NCBI GenBank assembly: GCA_027622375.1
Contig: JAQCAB010000003.1
Coordinates: forward strand, 62,001 to 126,000
Direction of reading: 5' to 3'
Source of the DNA: Bacteroidota bacterium
GTDB lineage: Bacteria; Bacteroidota; Ignavibacteria; UBA10030; UBA8401
DNA: 64,000 nt
Shown here: positions 1 to 7,832 of the stretch, piece by piece
Numbering within the stretch: the first letter of the stretch is position 1
How the letters are laid out: each line of letters begins with the position of its first letter
Program-made: the position numbers and the translations under genes
The notes under the pieces: generated by a model
Seen by the model: the letters and a program-made list of their open reading frames with translations, nothing else
Databases searched by the model: none
Told to the model about the DNA's origin: nothing

Positions 1-129
1 ACAATGATTAAGTTCATTCAAAGCATCATATCCATACTCCAGCAATTTTAATTCAACTACAGTATAAATCTCATCATCAGGATCATCTAATAATTTTAAT
101 AAAGAAGTTATTTTTAATTTTTCATTCAT
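1..129 (-). CDS. SirB1/transglutaminase-like protein, 5' part only
   Basis: The gene begins with ATG at 127-129 and runs off the left edge, so only about 43 N-terminal codons are visible. The peptide starts MNEKLKITSLLKLLDDPDDE and continues with an acidic, leucine-rich helix. This opening resembles the N-terminus of SirB1-type transglutaminase-like/TPR proteins of Bacteroidota relatives, which often start with a HEAT-like LLDDPDEE segment. The start overlaps the end of the upstream LOG-family gene by 8 bp, which suggests translational coupling. The identification rests on a short segment and is tentative. Confidence 0.45.
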   Translation of the reverse strand, partial: MNEKLKITSLLKLLDDPDDEIYTVVELKLLEYGYDALNELNHC

Positions 130-964
130 TTTTAAAATATTTAGGATAATTTTTAATTAAACTTGTTTTTAATTTATTGAATGCTTCTTGTGGACTATTT
201 GCATAATTAAATAATTCTAAATCTTTTTTACTTATCAATTCTAAATTTAGTAATTCATCAAAATTAATAATTTTATCCCAAAATTCTTTACCATAAAGTA
301 TTACGAAGATCTTCTTTTTAATTTTTTTTGTTTGTGATAAAGTAAGTAATTCCATCATTTCATCAATAGTTCCAAATCCCCCAGGAAATGCAATTAATGC
401 TTTACCCAAATACATAAACCAATATTTACGCATGAAAAAATAATGGAATTCAAAATTTAAATGGCTCGAAATATATTTATTTGGATTTTGTTCGTGAGGT
501 AAGCTAATGTTAAGTCCAATAGAATTACCTTTTGCTATTTTTGCACCTTTATTTGAGGCCTCCATGATTCCGGGACCCCCACCTGAACAAACAAATATTC
601 TTTTTTCCTCAGGCAAGCTTAACGACCATTCAGTGATTAATCTTGCAAGCTCAACTGCATCATCATAATATTTCGATAGATCTAAAAGTTTTTTAAATCT
701 CTTTTTTTGATTTACATATTCTTTGTGTGAAAGTTGTTTTTTAAAATACGCAGTTTCATTTTTACGAATCAATCTGTTAATTTCAAATTTAGATTTAATT
801 CTGGCTGATCCAAAAAATACAACTGTACTATGTATTTTATAATGTTGAAATCTACTTAAAGGTTCAACAAATTCTGATAATATTCTTATAGGTCTAGCTG
901 AGCTCGAATTCATAAATGCTGAATTGTTATACCCTTTAACTACTCTTGTATTTTTTGTTTTCAT
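122..964 (-). CDS. LOG-family (TIGR00730-like) nucleotide phosphoribohydrolase
   Basis: This 280-residue cytoplasmic protein has the LOG-family signature: a GGGPGIMEA motif near residue 128 followed about 65 residues later by PGGFGTIDEMMEL, the PGGxGTxxE nucleotide-binding motif. Family members cleave ribose 5-phosphate from AMP or cytokinin nucleotides and were formerly annotated as lysine decarboxylases. It is longer at the N-terminus than the minimal family (about 190 residues), with roughly 80 extra basic residues, as in the larger bacterial group. It overlaps ygfZ upstream by 4 bp (ATGA) and the SirB1-like gene downstream by 8 bp, so the three are probably co-transcribed. The exact substrate is unknown. 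Confidence 0.85.
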   Translation of the reverse strand: MKTKNTRVVKGYNNSAFMNSSSARPIRILSEFVEPLSRFQHYKIHSTVVFFGSARIKSKFEINRLIRKNETAYFKKQLSHKEYVNQKKRFKKLLDLSKYYDDAVELARLITEWSLSLPEEKRIFVCSGGGPGIMEASNKGAKIAKGNSIGLNISLPHEQNPNKYISSHLNFEFHYFFMRKYWFMYLGKALIAFPGGFGTIDEMMELLTLSQTKKIKKKIFVILYGKEFWDKIINFDELLNLELISKKDLELFNYANSPQEAFNKLKTSLIKNYPKYFKNE

Positions 965-1707
965 TCTGTTTTATTAAAACACTTCACTTGTTCAAGTTCA
1001 ATTTTATCTTTTGTAAAAAGAGAGTCATTATTCAATCCGTTTCTTTGCACTACTCCAAGATAATAATTCTTTTTGTCGCAATTAACATTAGAAATTATTT
1101 TTCCGACAACATTATTTTTAGAATCGATAATATCATCTGTATTTAATGATAATTCAAAATTATTTTCTTCACTTACTAATAAAACTAATTGTTTTGAAAT
1201 TTTTTGATAAGTATCAAGTCGTGCAATCACTTCTTGCCCCAAGTAACAACCCTTTCCAAACGATATATATTTCCACAAATTCAACTCAAGTGGATTATAT
1301 TTTTGAAAAGTAAATTCGTTTATATTTATTTGTCCTAGATTTATATTTTTTAATTTTAATTCCTCTTCAGTATTTTCAATTACTCTAAACATTTCTAAAT
1401 CAGAATTATATAACTCATTCTTAATTATTTTAACATCATCCATTATGATATATTTTTCTAAATACTTTATAGTTTCACCAAAGTATTTAGATTGTGAGGT
1501 TAAATAATACTTATCATTAAATAAATAAATATCACAAATATCTACAATCTTTCCTTTGTCATTTAAAAAACAAGTTGTAGTAAACTTTACATCCTTAAAA
1601 TTAGTAAAATCGTTTGTACTTAATCTTTGTAAGAAAGTTAAAACATCCTTCCCTTCTAAAATAATTGAACTACTGTTTTTGTTAATAAAGAATTTATTTT
1701 CTTCCAT
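961..1707 (-). CDS. ygfZ: Folate-binding protein YgfZ/GcvT-like
   Basis: This 248-residue protein contains FGKGCYLGQEVIARLD near residue 150, the YgfZ fingerprint KGCYxGQE with its conserved cysteine. YgfZ proteins bind tetrahydrofolate through a GcvT-like fold and support repair or assembly of Fe-S enzymes such as the tRNA methylthiotransferase MiaB. The length is slightly below E. coli YgfZ (about 326), as in many Bacteroidota. The gene heads the small operon with the LOG-family gene (4-bp overlap). It is separated from the upstream motor-like operon by a hairpin at 1720-1741. Confidence 0.85.
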   Translation of the reverse strand: MEENKFFINKNSSSIILEGKDVLTFLQRLSTNDFTNFKDVKFTTTCFLNDKGKIVDICDIYLFNDKYYLTSQSKYFGETIKYLEKYIIMDDVKIIKNELYNSDLEMFRVIENTEEELKLKNINLGQININEFTFQKYNPLELNLWKYISFGKGCYLGQEVIARLDTYQKISKQLVLLVSEENNFELSLNTDDIIDSKNNVVGKIISNVNCDKKNYYLGVVQRNGLNNDSLFTKDKIELEQVKCFNKTE

Positions 1708-1719
1708 ATTTAAAACTAA

Positions 1720-1741
1720 AAAGCACCATTTAAGGTGCTTT
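1720..1741 (-). terminator. Rho-independent terminator of the motor-like operon
   Basis: A perfect 8-bp inverted repeat (AAAGCACC / GGTGCTTT) with a 6-base loop lies 27 bases after the stop codon of the FliF/FliG-like gene. Read on the minus strand it is followed by TTAGTTTT. It separates the five-gene operon from ygfZ. Confidence 0.7.
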
Positions 1742-1767
1742 AAAAGTTTAAAAAATTATTAAACCAG

Positions 1768-3762
1768 TTATTCTTTTTGTTCACCTTCAGTTTGTGTAGT
1801 TGCTTCTTCTTCAACTTCTGGTTTTGTTTCTTCTTGAACTGCAGCTAAAGTTCCCAATCCACTTTTTACATAAGTTCGAATCATTTTTGTAATTCTTCTT
1901 CTTGCTTTTAATTCATCATCAGGTGATAAAGATTTTAATGAAGCCATTCTATCTTCAAGTAGTGCTCTTGATTTAGATGGAAGCAGAGATAAAATTCTTT
2001 CATTAATTTCAGGAGGAGCATTTTTTAATGCCATTGATAATTCTTCACCCGAAATATCACGCGCAAGCTGTCGCAACATTCTATCATCCAATTTACCAAT
2101 AGCTTGAAACGCTACTCGTTGATTCGATATTTCACGGAATAAATCTAAGTTGATTGTTTTAATAAAATCAACTATTGTGGATTCAGTTGTTTCATCTAAA
2201 TTATCAAAAATATCAAGTAGCATATCGCTACCTTGTACTTGTACATTATTTATAACAGGAATTGATGATGCTTTTGTTGCGAGTTGACTCGCTACAGATT
2301 TATATGTGTCTGAATCCATTCTTCTAAGTTTACCAAGTTCTAGTGCAACTTCTCCCTGTTGCATTGATGGTAAATTTTTCAACATTTGACTTGCAATTGG
2401 GGTTGAAAGTTGCGAAAGAATTATTGCAATAATTCCAGGTGTTTCTTCTTTCATCATCATATACAATTGAGAATCAGTTAATTTTTCTAAAAAGGTAAAA
2501 GGATTTTTAGCTGTATTTCTAGACTCTTCAAATCGTTTGACCATAATTTGTGTGTCAAAATATTGAAGTGCTTGTTTTTTATCATCAAGTGTTTTGCTGA
2601 TTGGCTCCAGTGTTATTTCTTGAATTTTTTTTACTTCCTCAAGTGAAAAATAATCTTTCATCACTTTCAACATACTTCCACCAAGTTGCTCGGTAACCAT
2701 TGCGAGTTTTTCTTTTTGAGCTGGATCTCCCAACATTTCTTTTATAACATTTGATGCAATGCTTGATTCACCTGCACAAGTTGCTAATAATTTTGAACGC
2801 ATTTTTTCAACTTCAAAACCATTTGTCATCTCTTGAACTGATTCTTCAAAACTTGGTCCCCTTTTTTCAATATTTTCTGCAAGTGCTGGAACTTCAAATT
2901 GTTGTTGCGGTAAATATTCTATTTTTGGTTCTTTATTTTTCAGTCTTGTCAAGAACATATTTATTAATAATAATGCAATCACGAGTCCTAAAAAGATTAT
3001 TAAAAACCATTTTATGAGTGGATCAAATGAATCTCTAGCTTGTTGCTGTTGATCCTGAAGTTTTAAACGCTCTTCATCAATTTTTGTTTTTGTTTCGTTT
3101 AATTGATTTGTGAGTTCTGTAATTTTATTTTGTTGCTCTGATGTAATTTTTTCTTGAGTTTCTTTAGTTGATTTTTCAAGTTCCTCGATACGTTTTACAT
3201 TTTCAATTCTAATTTGTTCCTCAATTACTTTTTTCTCTTGCTCTAAATTTCCAATTTTTTTTAAAGCTTCTTGATTTTGTTGTTCAGATTTCGAAAGTTG
3301 TTCAGTCGGGAATACCATATCTTGCATTTCAATTTTATCTCCTCTGTCATTGTCAAGTTTAGCGGTATAAAATGCAATACTTTCTAATAAATCACGATCT
3401 TCTTTTGATCTATTTTTTTCTACAACCAGTTTAATAGTTATATTTTCAATTGTAGGCCTTTTACTTACTTCAGTTTTTGATGCATCAAATCTTGATGGTT
3501 CAAAACCTTGTGCACCTGGCAATCCTAAATCGCGAATATCTTGTGATTCTTCAGTTTGTGCAACTTCAGTTTCAGCAAAAGTAACTTGAGCGCTAACAAT
3601 ATATTTTAAATCTGTAAAATATTTTTTTATTTCATTTGATATTCTAGCTTCGAGTTCTCGTTCCAACTTTTTTTTATCTGCTTCTAAATCTGCAGAAATT
3701 AAATTTGTAGATAAACAAAAAGTCCCAAAAAAGATAAAAATTAAATAAATTGATTTTTTCAT
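1768..3762 (-). CDS. FliF-like/FliG-like fusion membrane protein (putative rotor)
   Basis: The protein has 664 residues. Order: signal peptide or membrane anchor 1-24; a FliF C-terminal-like periplasmic domain about 30-152, with LEARI at 37-41, VSAQVTF at 56-62, VAQTEE at 67-72 and the closing DNDRGDKIEMQDMVFP at 137-152, matching the FliF pattern D-ERGD-IEV-NMPF; a charged coiled coil about 153-245; one membrane span 249-272; then a cytoplasmic FliG-like region. The FliG middle motif is EETPGIIAIILSQL (439-452, compare EHPQTIALILSHL). The FliG C-terminal motif is KLDDRMLRQLARDI (557-570), which keeps the charged pair D559-D560 and R568 corresponding to the torque residues D288, D289 and R297 of E. 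coli. The tail after 640 is acidic. It is the last gene of an operon with MotA- and MotB-like genes (4-bp overlap). Family assignment is by motif reading; the motor role is inferred. Confidence 0.75.
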   Translation of the reverse strand: MKKSIYLIFIFFGTFCLSTNLISADLEADKKKLERELEARISNEIKKYFTDLKYIVSAQVTFAETEVAQTEESQDIRDLGLPGAQGFEPSRFDASKTEVSKRPTIENITIKLVVEKNRSKEDRDLLESIAFYTAKLDNDRGDKIEMQDMVFPTEQLSKSEQQNQEALKKIGNLEQEKKVIEEQIRIENVKRIEELEKSTKETQEKITSEQQNKITELTNQLNETKTKIDEERLKLQDQQQQARDSFDPLIKWFLIIFLGLVIALLLINMFLTRLKNKEPKIEYLPQQQFEVPALAENIEKRGPSFEESVQEMTNGFEVEKMRSKLLATCAGESSIASNVIKEMLGDPAQKEKLAMVTEQLGGSMLKVMKDYFSLEEVKKIQEITLEPISKTLDDKKQALQYFDTQIMVKRFEESRNTAKNPFTFLEKLTDSQLYMMMKEETPGIIAIILSQLSTPIASQMLKNLPSMQQGEVALELGKLRRMDSDTYKSVASQLATKASSIPVINNVQVQGSDMLLDIFDNLDETTESTIVDFIKTINLDLFREISNQRVAFQAIGKLDDRMLRQLARDISGEELSMALKNAPPEINERILSLLPSKSRALLEDRMASLKSLSPDDELKARRRITKMIRTYVKSGLGTLAAVQEETKPEVEEEATTQTEGEQKE

Positions 3763-4424
3763 GTTGCTCGACTGTAATAAATCCTAATTACAACTCTTCT
3801 GTTTTCATTTCGTGCAAAATCAGTATACATTCCTGTAGCAGGATCCGATTCTCTATTAACTGGTCGAGAATCAGCAAAACCAGTTGAAGATAATCTTTGA
3901 CCTTCAATTAATACAGTATCTTCCAAAAAATGTAAAACCTCAGTTGCTCGCGCTGATGAGAGTTCCCAATTTGAGAAAAATTTTTCTTTACTACGTAATC
4001 TTGTATCATCAGTGTGTCCTTCTACAGCAAGATAAGCATTCCTCGCTTTAACAAAATATGCAAGTATTTGGCCAATTCGATAAATTGCATCATAACCTTC
4101 TAGTTTTAAAATTGCTTCACCTGGTTGAAATAGCATACTACTTCCAAAACGTAACTCAATTCCCTCTTCAGTCATCACAACTGAAATTTGTCCTTTAAGT
4201 GCGGGAGAACTTTCAATTGTTTGTTTTAATTCATCTGAAAGTGTAGACAAACTAACTTGGTTTTTATTTTTAGAAGATGCAAAACTATCTAATTTAGATT
4301 GATCGGGAACAGACATTCCAAGTAACAAAACGAATGCAGCAAGTAAAGCAGTAAGCAAATCGATATAACTAACTTGCCAATGCTTTTCTCCCTCTTCGTG
4401 ATGTATTTTATAATGTTTAGACAT
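3759..4424 (-). CDS. MotB-like stator protein with OmpA peptidoglycan-binding domain
   Basis: This 221-residue protein has a short cytoplasmic N-terminus and a membrane span at about 18-38, reading WQVSYIDLLTALLAAFVLLL. Asp22 sits where the ion-carrying Asp32 of MotB lies. A periplasmic linker follows, then an OmpA-like domain about 85-215 with EGHTDD (135-140), NWELSSARA (152-160) and NENRRVVI. MotB proteins couple ion flow through MotA5B2 units to rotation and anchor them on peptidoglycan. ExbD, TolR and ZorB share parts of this layout. The immediately upstream MotA-like gene and downstream FliG-like gene favour a true stator. It is shorter than flagellar MotB (about 260-310). Confidence 0.85.
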   Translation of the reverse strand: MSKHYKIHHEEGEKHWQVSYIDLLTALLAAFVLLLGMSVPDQSKLDSFASSKNKNQVSLSTLSDELKQTIESSPALKGQISVVMTEEGIELRFGSSMLFQPGEAILKLEGYDAIYRIGQILAYFVKARNAYLAVEGHTDDTRLRSKEKFFSNWELSSARATEVLHFLEDTVLIEGQRLSSTGFADSRPVNRESDPATGMYTDFARNENRRVVIRIYYSRAT

Positions 4425-4427
4425 TTT

Positions 4428-5267
4428 TTATCCTGCTGGAACTTGCTCCATTTTTGGAATACTTAACATTCTACTTCCCGGAACATAAGAAATTAATTTA
4501 TCTTGTATAAATATCGGATGTTTTTTGTCTCTTATCAAAGTCAGTCCTTCAACAATCATACCTTTTAACATGACTTCTTCGTCTGTACGTTTTCTAACTC
4601 TATCATGAAATGGACCATACACAAAGTTGAGAAACAATAAACCATATAGTGTGGTCGTGAATGCAACAGCCATTGCATTTAAAATTGGCTGAAATCCTTT
4701 TGCAGGATTAATTTCAGCAGAAAACATTTGAATAAGTCCAACAGTTGTACCTAACATCCCATAACCTGGAGCAAATCCTTCAGCTTCTTTAAAGAAATCA
4801 ACATCTTGCTGATCTCGAGCATTTTCATTTTGAATTCTTGAATCAAGTGTATCTCTTATATCCTCTTTGCTATAACCGTTGACTAAAAGTAATACACCAT
4901 CACGCATAAAAGGATATTTAATTTGATTTGCATATTCTTCGAGAGATTCAATATCGTGTGTTTGTGTATATTGAGCTATATCTCTGATTGCATCAATGTA
5001 GACTGTAAAATCTATTTTGCTACCAAAAAATACGAAGTACAAAGTTTTTAAAGATTTTAAAATTTGTTTTGCATTAAAACTAATTAAAAGTGAGGCAAAA
5101 GGACCAATTACGCAAAATATAAAACCAGGAACGTGTATATACATTCTCAAGATTTCTGGAACAAACATATGTTGAAGTATTTCTACTTGTTCATGATCTC
5201 CTCCAATGATCGCTAAAACATAAAAACTAATAGCAAAAAGTAAATATCCTGATAAGGTTGATATCAT
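4428..5267 (-). CDS. MotA-like stator channel subunit
   Basis: This 279-residue protein has four membrane spans (about 3-22, 46-64, 165-183, 194-217) and a cytoplasmic loop between spans two and three, the MotA arrangement. Spans three and four carry APGYGMLGTTVGL (166-178) and AMAVAFTTTLYGLLF (198-212). Pro167 and Pro219 are where MotA Pro173 and Pro222 are expected. The motif EGLTLIRDKKHP (240-251) after span four is also MotA-like. In the loop, Glu110 may match MotA Glu98, but the Arg90 position reads as Gln102 by eye, which would alter the usual stator-rotor contact. It lies one base after the TPR gene and 3 bp before the MotB-like gene. Confidence 0.85.
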   Translation of the reverse strand: MISTLSGYLLFAISFYVLAIIGGDHEQVEILQHMFVPEILRMYIHVPGFIFCVIGPFASLLISFNAKQILKSLKTLYFVFFGSKIDFTVYIDAIRDIAQYTQTHDIESLEEYANQIKYPFMRDGVLLLVNGYSKEDIRDTLDSRIQNENARDQQDVDFFKEAEGFAPGYGMLGTTVGLIQMFSAEINPAKGFQPILNAMAVAFTTTLYGLLFLNFVYGPFHDRVRKRTDEEVMLKGMIVEGLTLIRDKKHPIFIQDKLISYVPGSRMLSIPKMEQVPAG

Positions 5268-5268
5268 A

Positions 5269-6096
5269 TTATTTTAATTTATATAAATGTGCCCTAACAT
5301 CATCCATCCCTGGATCAAGCTCAAGAGCTTTTTCCCAATTCTTTTTGGCGTCAGAATCTTGTTTGAGCATATAATAAATTGATCCTTTTAATGCGAAGGC
5401 CATAGCTAAATTTGGAGTAATTTGAATTGCATTATTTACTTTATCCATTGCATCTAAATATCGTCTTCGAGAAAATAACCTTTGTCCTTCATGAAAAAGT
5501 GAAATTGCTCTATTGTAATCTGCATCATCTTTTGAATAAGTTCCGAGTTTTTTTCTTACTAAACTCGTATCAATAACATCTTCAATTTCTAAACTTAAAT
5601 CTTCATCTCTAGTTTTTGATGGTAAAGTATATTGCCCAGGTGTTGCTGGAGGCCGTCCTGAAATTATATCTGAAAATTGTTTTTGTCGAATTAAAGAACT
5701 TAATCTAGCTTCAGCTTCACGAAGTTGCTCAAATAATTTTTGATACTGAGCTGGTAAAACATCTGGTCCAGCTTTATCAAATTCATTTTTTGCTTTTTCA
5801 TAACTGTTAGTTGCTTCTTTTAAAGAGACATCTCCTTGTCCTTCCGTTCCTCCTTTTGATTCTTTTATATTTGAGCCGCTATACTCAATTATAAAATCAA
5901 TATCCTTATTATATAAATCTAATAATAAATCCATATTGAAAGCAGGAGTAGTTACATTAACTTTTGTAGGAGCTGATGGAGATGCACTTCTCATTTCAGT
6001 TTCAGTTCGGAGTGGTTCTTGTGTGTTCATTATTCCCTGTCCATATACAGAAATTGAAAATAGAAATAATAGAAAGTTTTTAATTATAATTTTCAT
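5269..6096 (-). CDS. Exported TPR protein of the motor-like operon
   Basis: The protein has 275 residues and a Sec signal peptide (about 1-20, ending VYGQ). A low-complexity Ser/Pro/Thr stretch follows, then a helical, charged middle (about 75-140). Near 190-270 there are two TPR-like repeats, for example ALKGSIYYMLKQDSDAKKNWEKALELDP. It would sit in the periplasm or on the inner face of the outer membrane and probably mediates protein contacts. It overlaps the upstream beta-barrel-like gene by 4 bp (ATGA) and is followed by the MotA-like gene after one base. I do not recognise a named family. By position it may link the inner-membrane motor to an envelope partner. Confidence 0.65.
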   Translation of the reverse strand: MKIIIKNFLLFLFSISVYGQGIMNTQEPLRTETEMRSASPSAPTKVNVTTPAFNMDLLLDLYNKDIDFIIEYSGSNIKESKGGTEGQGDVSLKEATNSYEKAKNEFDKAGPDVLPAQYQKLFEQLREAEARLSSLIRQKQFSDIISGRPPATPGQYTLPSKTRDEDLSLEIEDVIDTSLVRKKLGTYSKDDADYNRAISLFHEGQRLFSRRRYLDAMDKVNNAIQITPNLAMAFALKGSIYYMLKQDSDAKKNWEKALELDPGMDDVRAHLYKLK

Positions 6097-7205
6097 AATA
6101 CAAAATTTACTTGTGCACCAATATTAACACCACCCAAATCCCATTTCTCATTTGCAACATTTGTTGGTATATAATGTAAGTATCCTGTGAATCCTAAATT
6201 TTTACTCATCCTAAATGTTACACCTAAATTAAAAACAGATCTCAAATTATTTTTAAATGAAACATCAAATCCACCACCAACATCTAATAAAATAATTCCG
6301 CTTCCAAGTTGATCTGTTGAGTATAAATCAAATGAAAAACCTGGTTGCAATAAGAGTCCATAAAAATTTGATGTGTTTGCAACTATACGTGAGTCAATGT
6401 GAAATTTAACAAAATCGATGATTGTTGCAACTTCATTAAATCTATATCCAACTGAAATTAAACCAGTTGATTCTCCAGCAGATGAATCACCAATTGCTAA
6501 TGTACCACCTTGAAAAGAAACTGTTAAGTAATTTTCAATGTATCCTGTTTTTGAACGCATGATATGTTGTTGGGCAGCAATATCTTCACCATAATCATAA
6601 GGCAACACACGATAAATTGCTTTGTATTCTTTTGACCAAAGAGTTATTCCATCCAAATCATTTATATCAATATAAAAAATAAGTTGATTTGGGGTTATCA
6701 TTACATCGCAAGTAACAACGCCATCTATTTTTTTTGTTTTGCCATATTTTTTTAAATCATCACCAGTTAAAACATTTCTAACTTGAACTGAACTATCAGT
6801 TGCGCGAACCATTACTGCTTTTAAATCTTGGGCAGAAACAAATGCAAAACGTTTCTCACGAGCAAATGCAGTTTTTATTTTTTTTTCGAAATAAGTAGTT
6901 AAAAATTGTATTTCTGCAAAACGAAGTTCTTCTTTAAATGGCCAACGAATTTTTATTTTGTAGATTAAAAGGTTTCTGACATAGGGAGAAACATCTTTTG
7001 ATTCTATTGGTAATAATGATAAAGCAGAATCAGATGCAATATCAAATTTTGGAAAAACTTCTAATAGTTGTGTGGTCCGAATATCAGGTAAACCTCGGCG
7101 GGTTTCAGAAACCTCACTATCTTGGGAATAAATTGAAGTAGTTAAAAAAAGAACAGATATGAATAGCTTTTCAACAATTTTTTTATTAGTAAGTTGTCTT
7201 TTCAA
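6093..7205 (-). CDS. Exported CsgG/FlgT-like plus beta-barrel-like envelope protein
   Basis: This 370-residue protein has a signal peptide (about 1-27, ending SIYSQ). Residues about 65-215 have alternating helix/strand character, with a segment ending GITLWSKEY. It recalls the GEVLWS close of CsgG/LpoB/FlgT-middle-like domains, which often build periplasmic rings or outer-membrane assemblies. From about 220 to the C-terminus the sequence alternates polar and hydrophobic residues with many Gly and aromatic residues and ends VNIGAQVNFVL, as expected for an outer-membrane beta-barrel. It is the first gene of the operon and has a promoter-like site upstream. Both domain calls are by pattern, not by search. 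Confidence 0.5.
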   Translation of the reverse strand: MKRQLTNKKIVEKLFISVLFLTTSIYSQDSEVSETRRGLPDIRTTQLLEVFPKFDIASDSALSLLPIESKDVSPYVRNLLIYKIKIRWPFKEELRFAEIQFLTTYFEKKIKTAFAREKRFAFVSAQDLKAVMVRATDSSVQVRNVLTGDDLKKYGKTKKIDGVVTCDVMITPNQLIFYIDINDLDGITLWSKEYKAIYRVLPYDYGEDIAAQQHIMRSKTGYIENYLTVSFQGGTLAIGDSSAGESTGLISVGYRFNEVATIIDFVKFHIDSRIVANTSNFYGLLLQPGFSFDLYSTDQLGSGIILLDVGGGFDVSFKNNLRSVFNLGVTFRMSKNLGFTGYLHYIPTNVANEKWDLGGVNIGAQVNFVL

Positions 7206-7279
7206 ATTTTCTTTTATGTTATATGAAATTATAGTATCTAGTTAATGTAAACACTCTTTTAATTCTTATAACTCATCAT

Positions 7280-7307
7280 AATATATAACAAATTTTGTTT
7301 AAGTCAA
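7280..7307 (-). promoter_or_regulatory. Probable promoter of the motor-like operon
   Basis: On the minus strand TTGACT (7302-7307) is followed after 16 bp by TATATT (7280-7285) within TATATTATG. This would start transcription about 65-70 bases before the first operon gene at 7205. The rest of the 190-bp gap up to secG shows no reading frame. Confidence 0.4.
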
Positions 7308-7395
7308 GCATTTGTACAGTAATTATGATTTGTAACTGTAACTATCTGAAAAAGAACCATTTACAGAAAAATTGATTCTTAAGAAAATGCAAAAT

Positions 7396-7713
7396 TTATT
7401 TAGGTAAACTTTGCGGTAATTGCGGAGGTGGGACTGAAGTTTGTGTTGATTGAATTATACTTTCAGCATCACCACTTGTTTTTCCTGGAAGAAAAAATAA
7501 ATTAATTACAAGTGCAATCACAATTAATAATGTTGCCAATATTGCAGTCGTTTTTGTTAAAAAATCAGAAGTCCTTCGCACACCAAAAACTGCACCAATA
7601 TTGCTCCCACCTAAACCGGCAGCTAATCCGCTACCTTTACTGCTTTGAATAATTATAACTAAAATTAAAAATATTGAAATTAAAACCTCTAATGTTATTA
7701 AAAATGTAAACAT
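7396..7713 (-). CDS. secG: Preprotein translocase subunit SecG
   Basis: SecG is the small two-span subunit of the SecYEG channel. The protein starts MFTFLITLEVLISIFLILVI and continues IIQSSKGSGLAAGLGG, the family's conserved QSSKGxGL segment. A second span (TTAILATLLIVIALVINLFF) and a Pro/Gln-rich tail follow. I chose ATG at 7713 (105 residues) rather than an in-frame start 14 codons upstream. AAGGAAAAGC directly precedes this ATG as a ribosome site, and the homologous sequence begins here. It is divergent from tdk. Confidence 0.9.
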   Translation of the reverse strand: MFTFLITLEVLISIFLILVIIIQSSKGSGLAAGLGGSNIGAVFGVRRTSDFLTKTTAILATLLIVIALVINLFFLPGKTSGDAESIIQSTQTSVPPPQLPQSLPK

Positions 7714-7832
7714 GCTTTTCCTTTTTTTTAAAAATAATAAAATATTGAATAACAAAAAATAAATTAAATAACTTTTTTGAATGGTTTTTAATATTAATTT
7801 TTGTAGTTTAAAATGATTTTACAGAAGGAAAT

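Noticed and set aside
3759..5267. ExbB/ExbD or Zorya ZorA/ZorB phage-defence pair
   Set aside because: The channel protein has four spans with the MotA prolines and cytoplasmic loop rather than the three-span ExbB layout or the long ZorA tail, and no ZorC, ZorD or ZorE helicase or nuclease gene is nearby.
1768..7205. An ordinary flagellar operon fragment
   Set aside because: No fliC, flg, flh, fliM/N or fliP-R gene is present, the rotor protein is a fusion with exported N-terminal parts, and the flanks (terminator, ygfZ, secG) are unrelated. A plain flagellar label would hide these differences.
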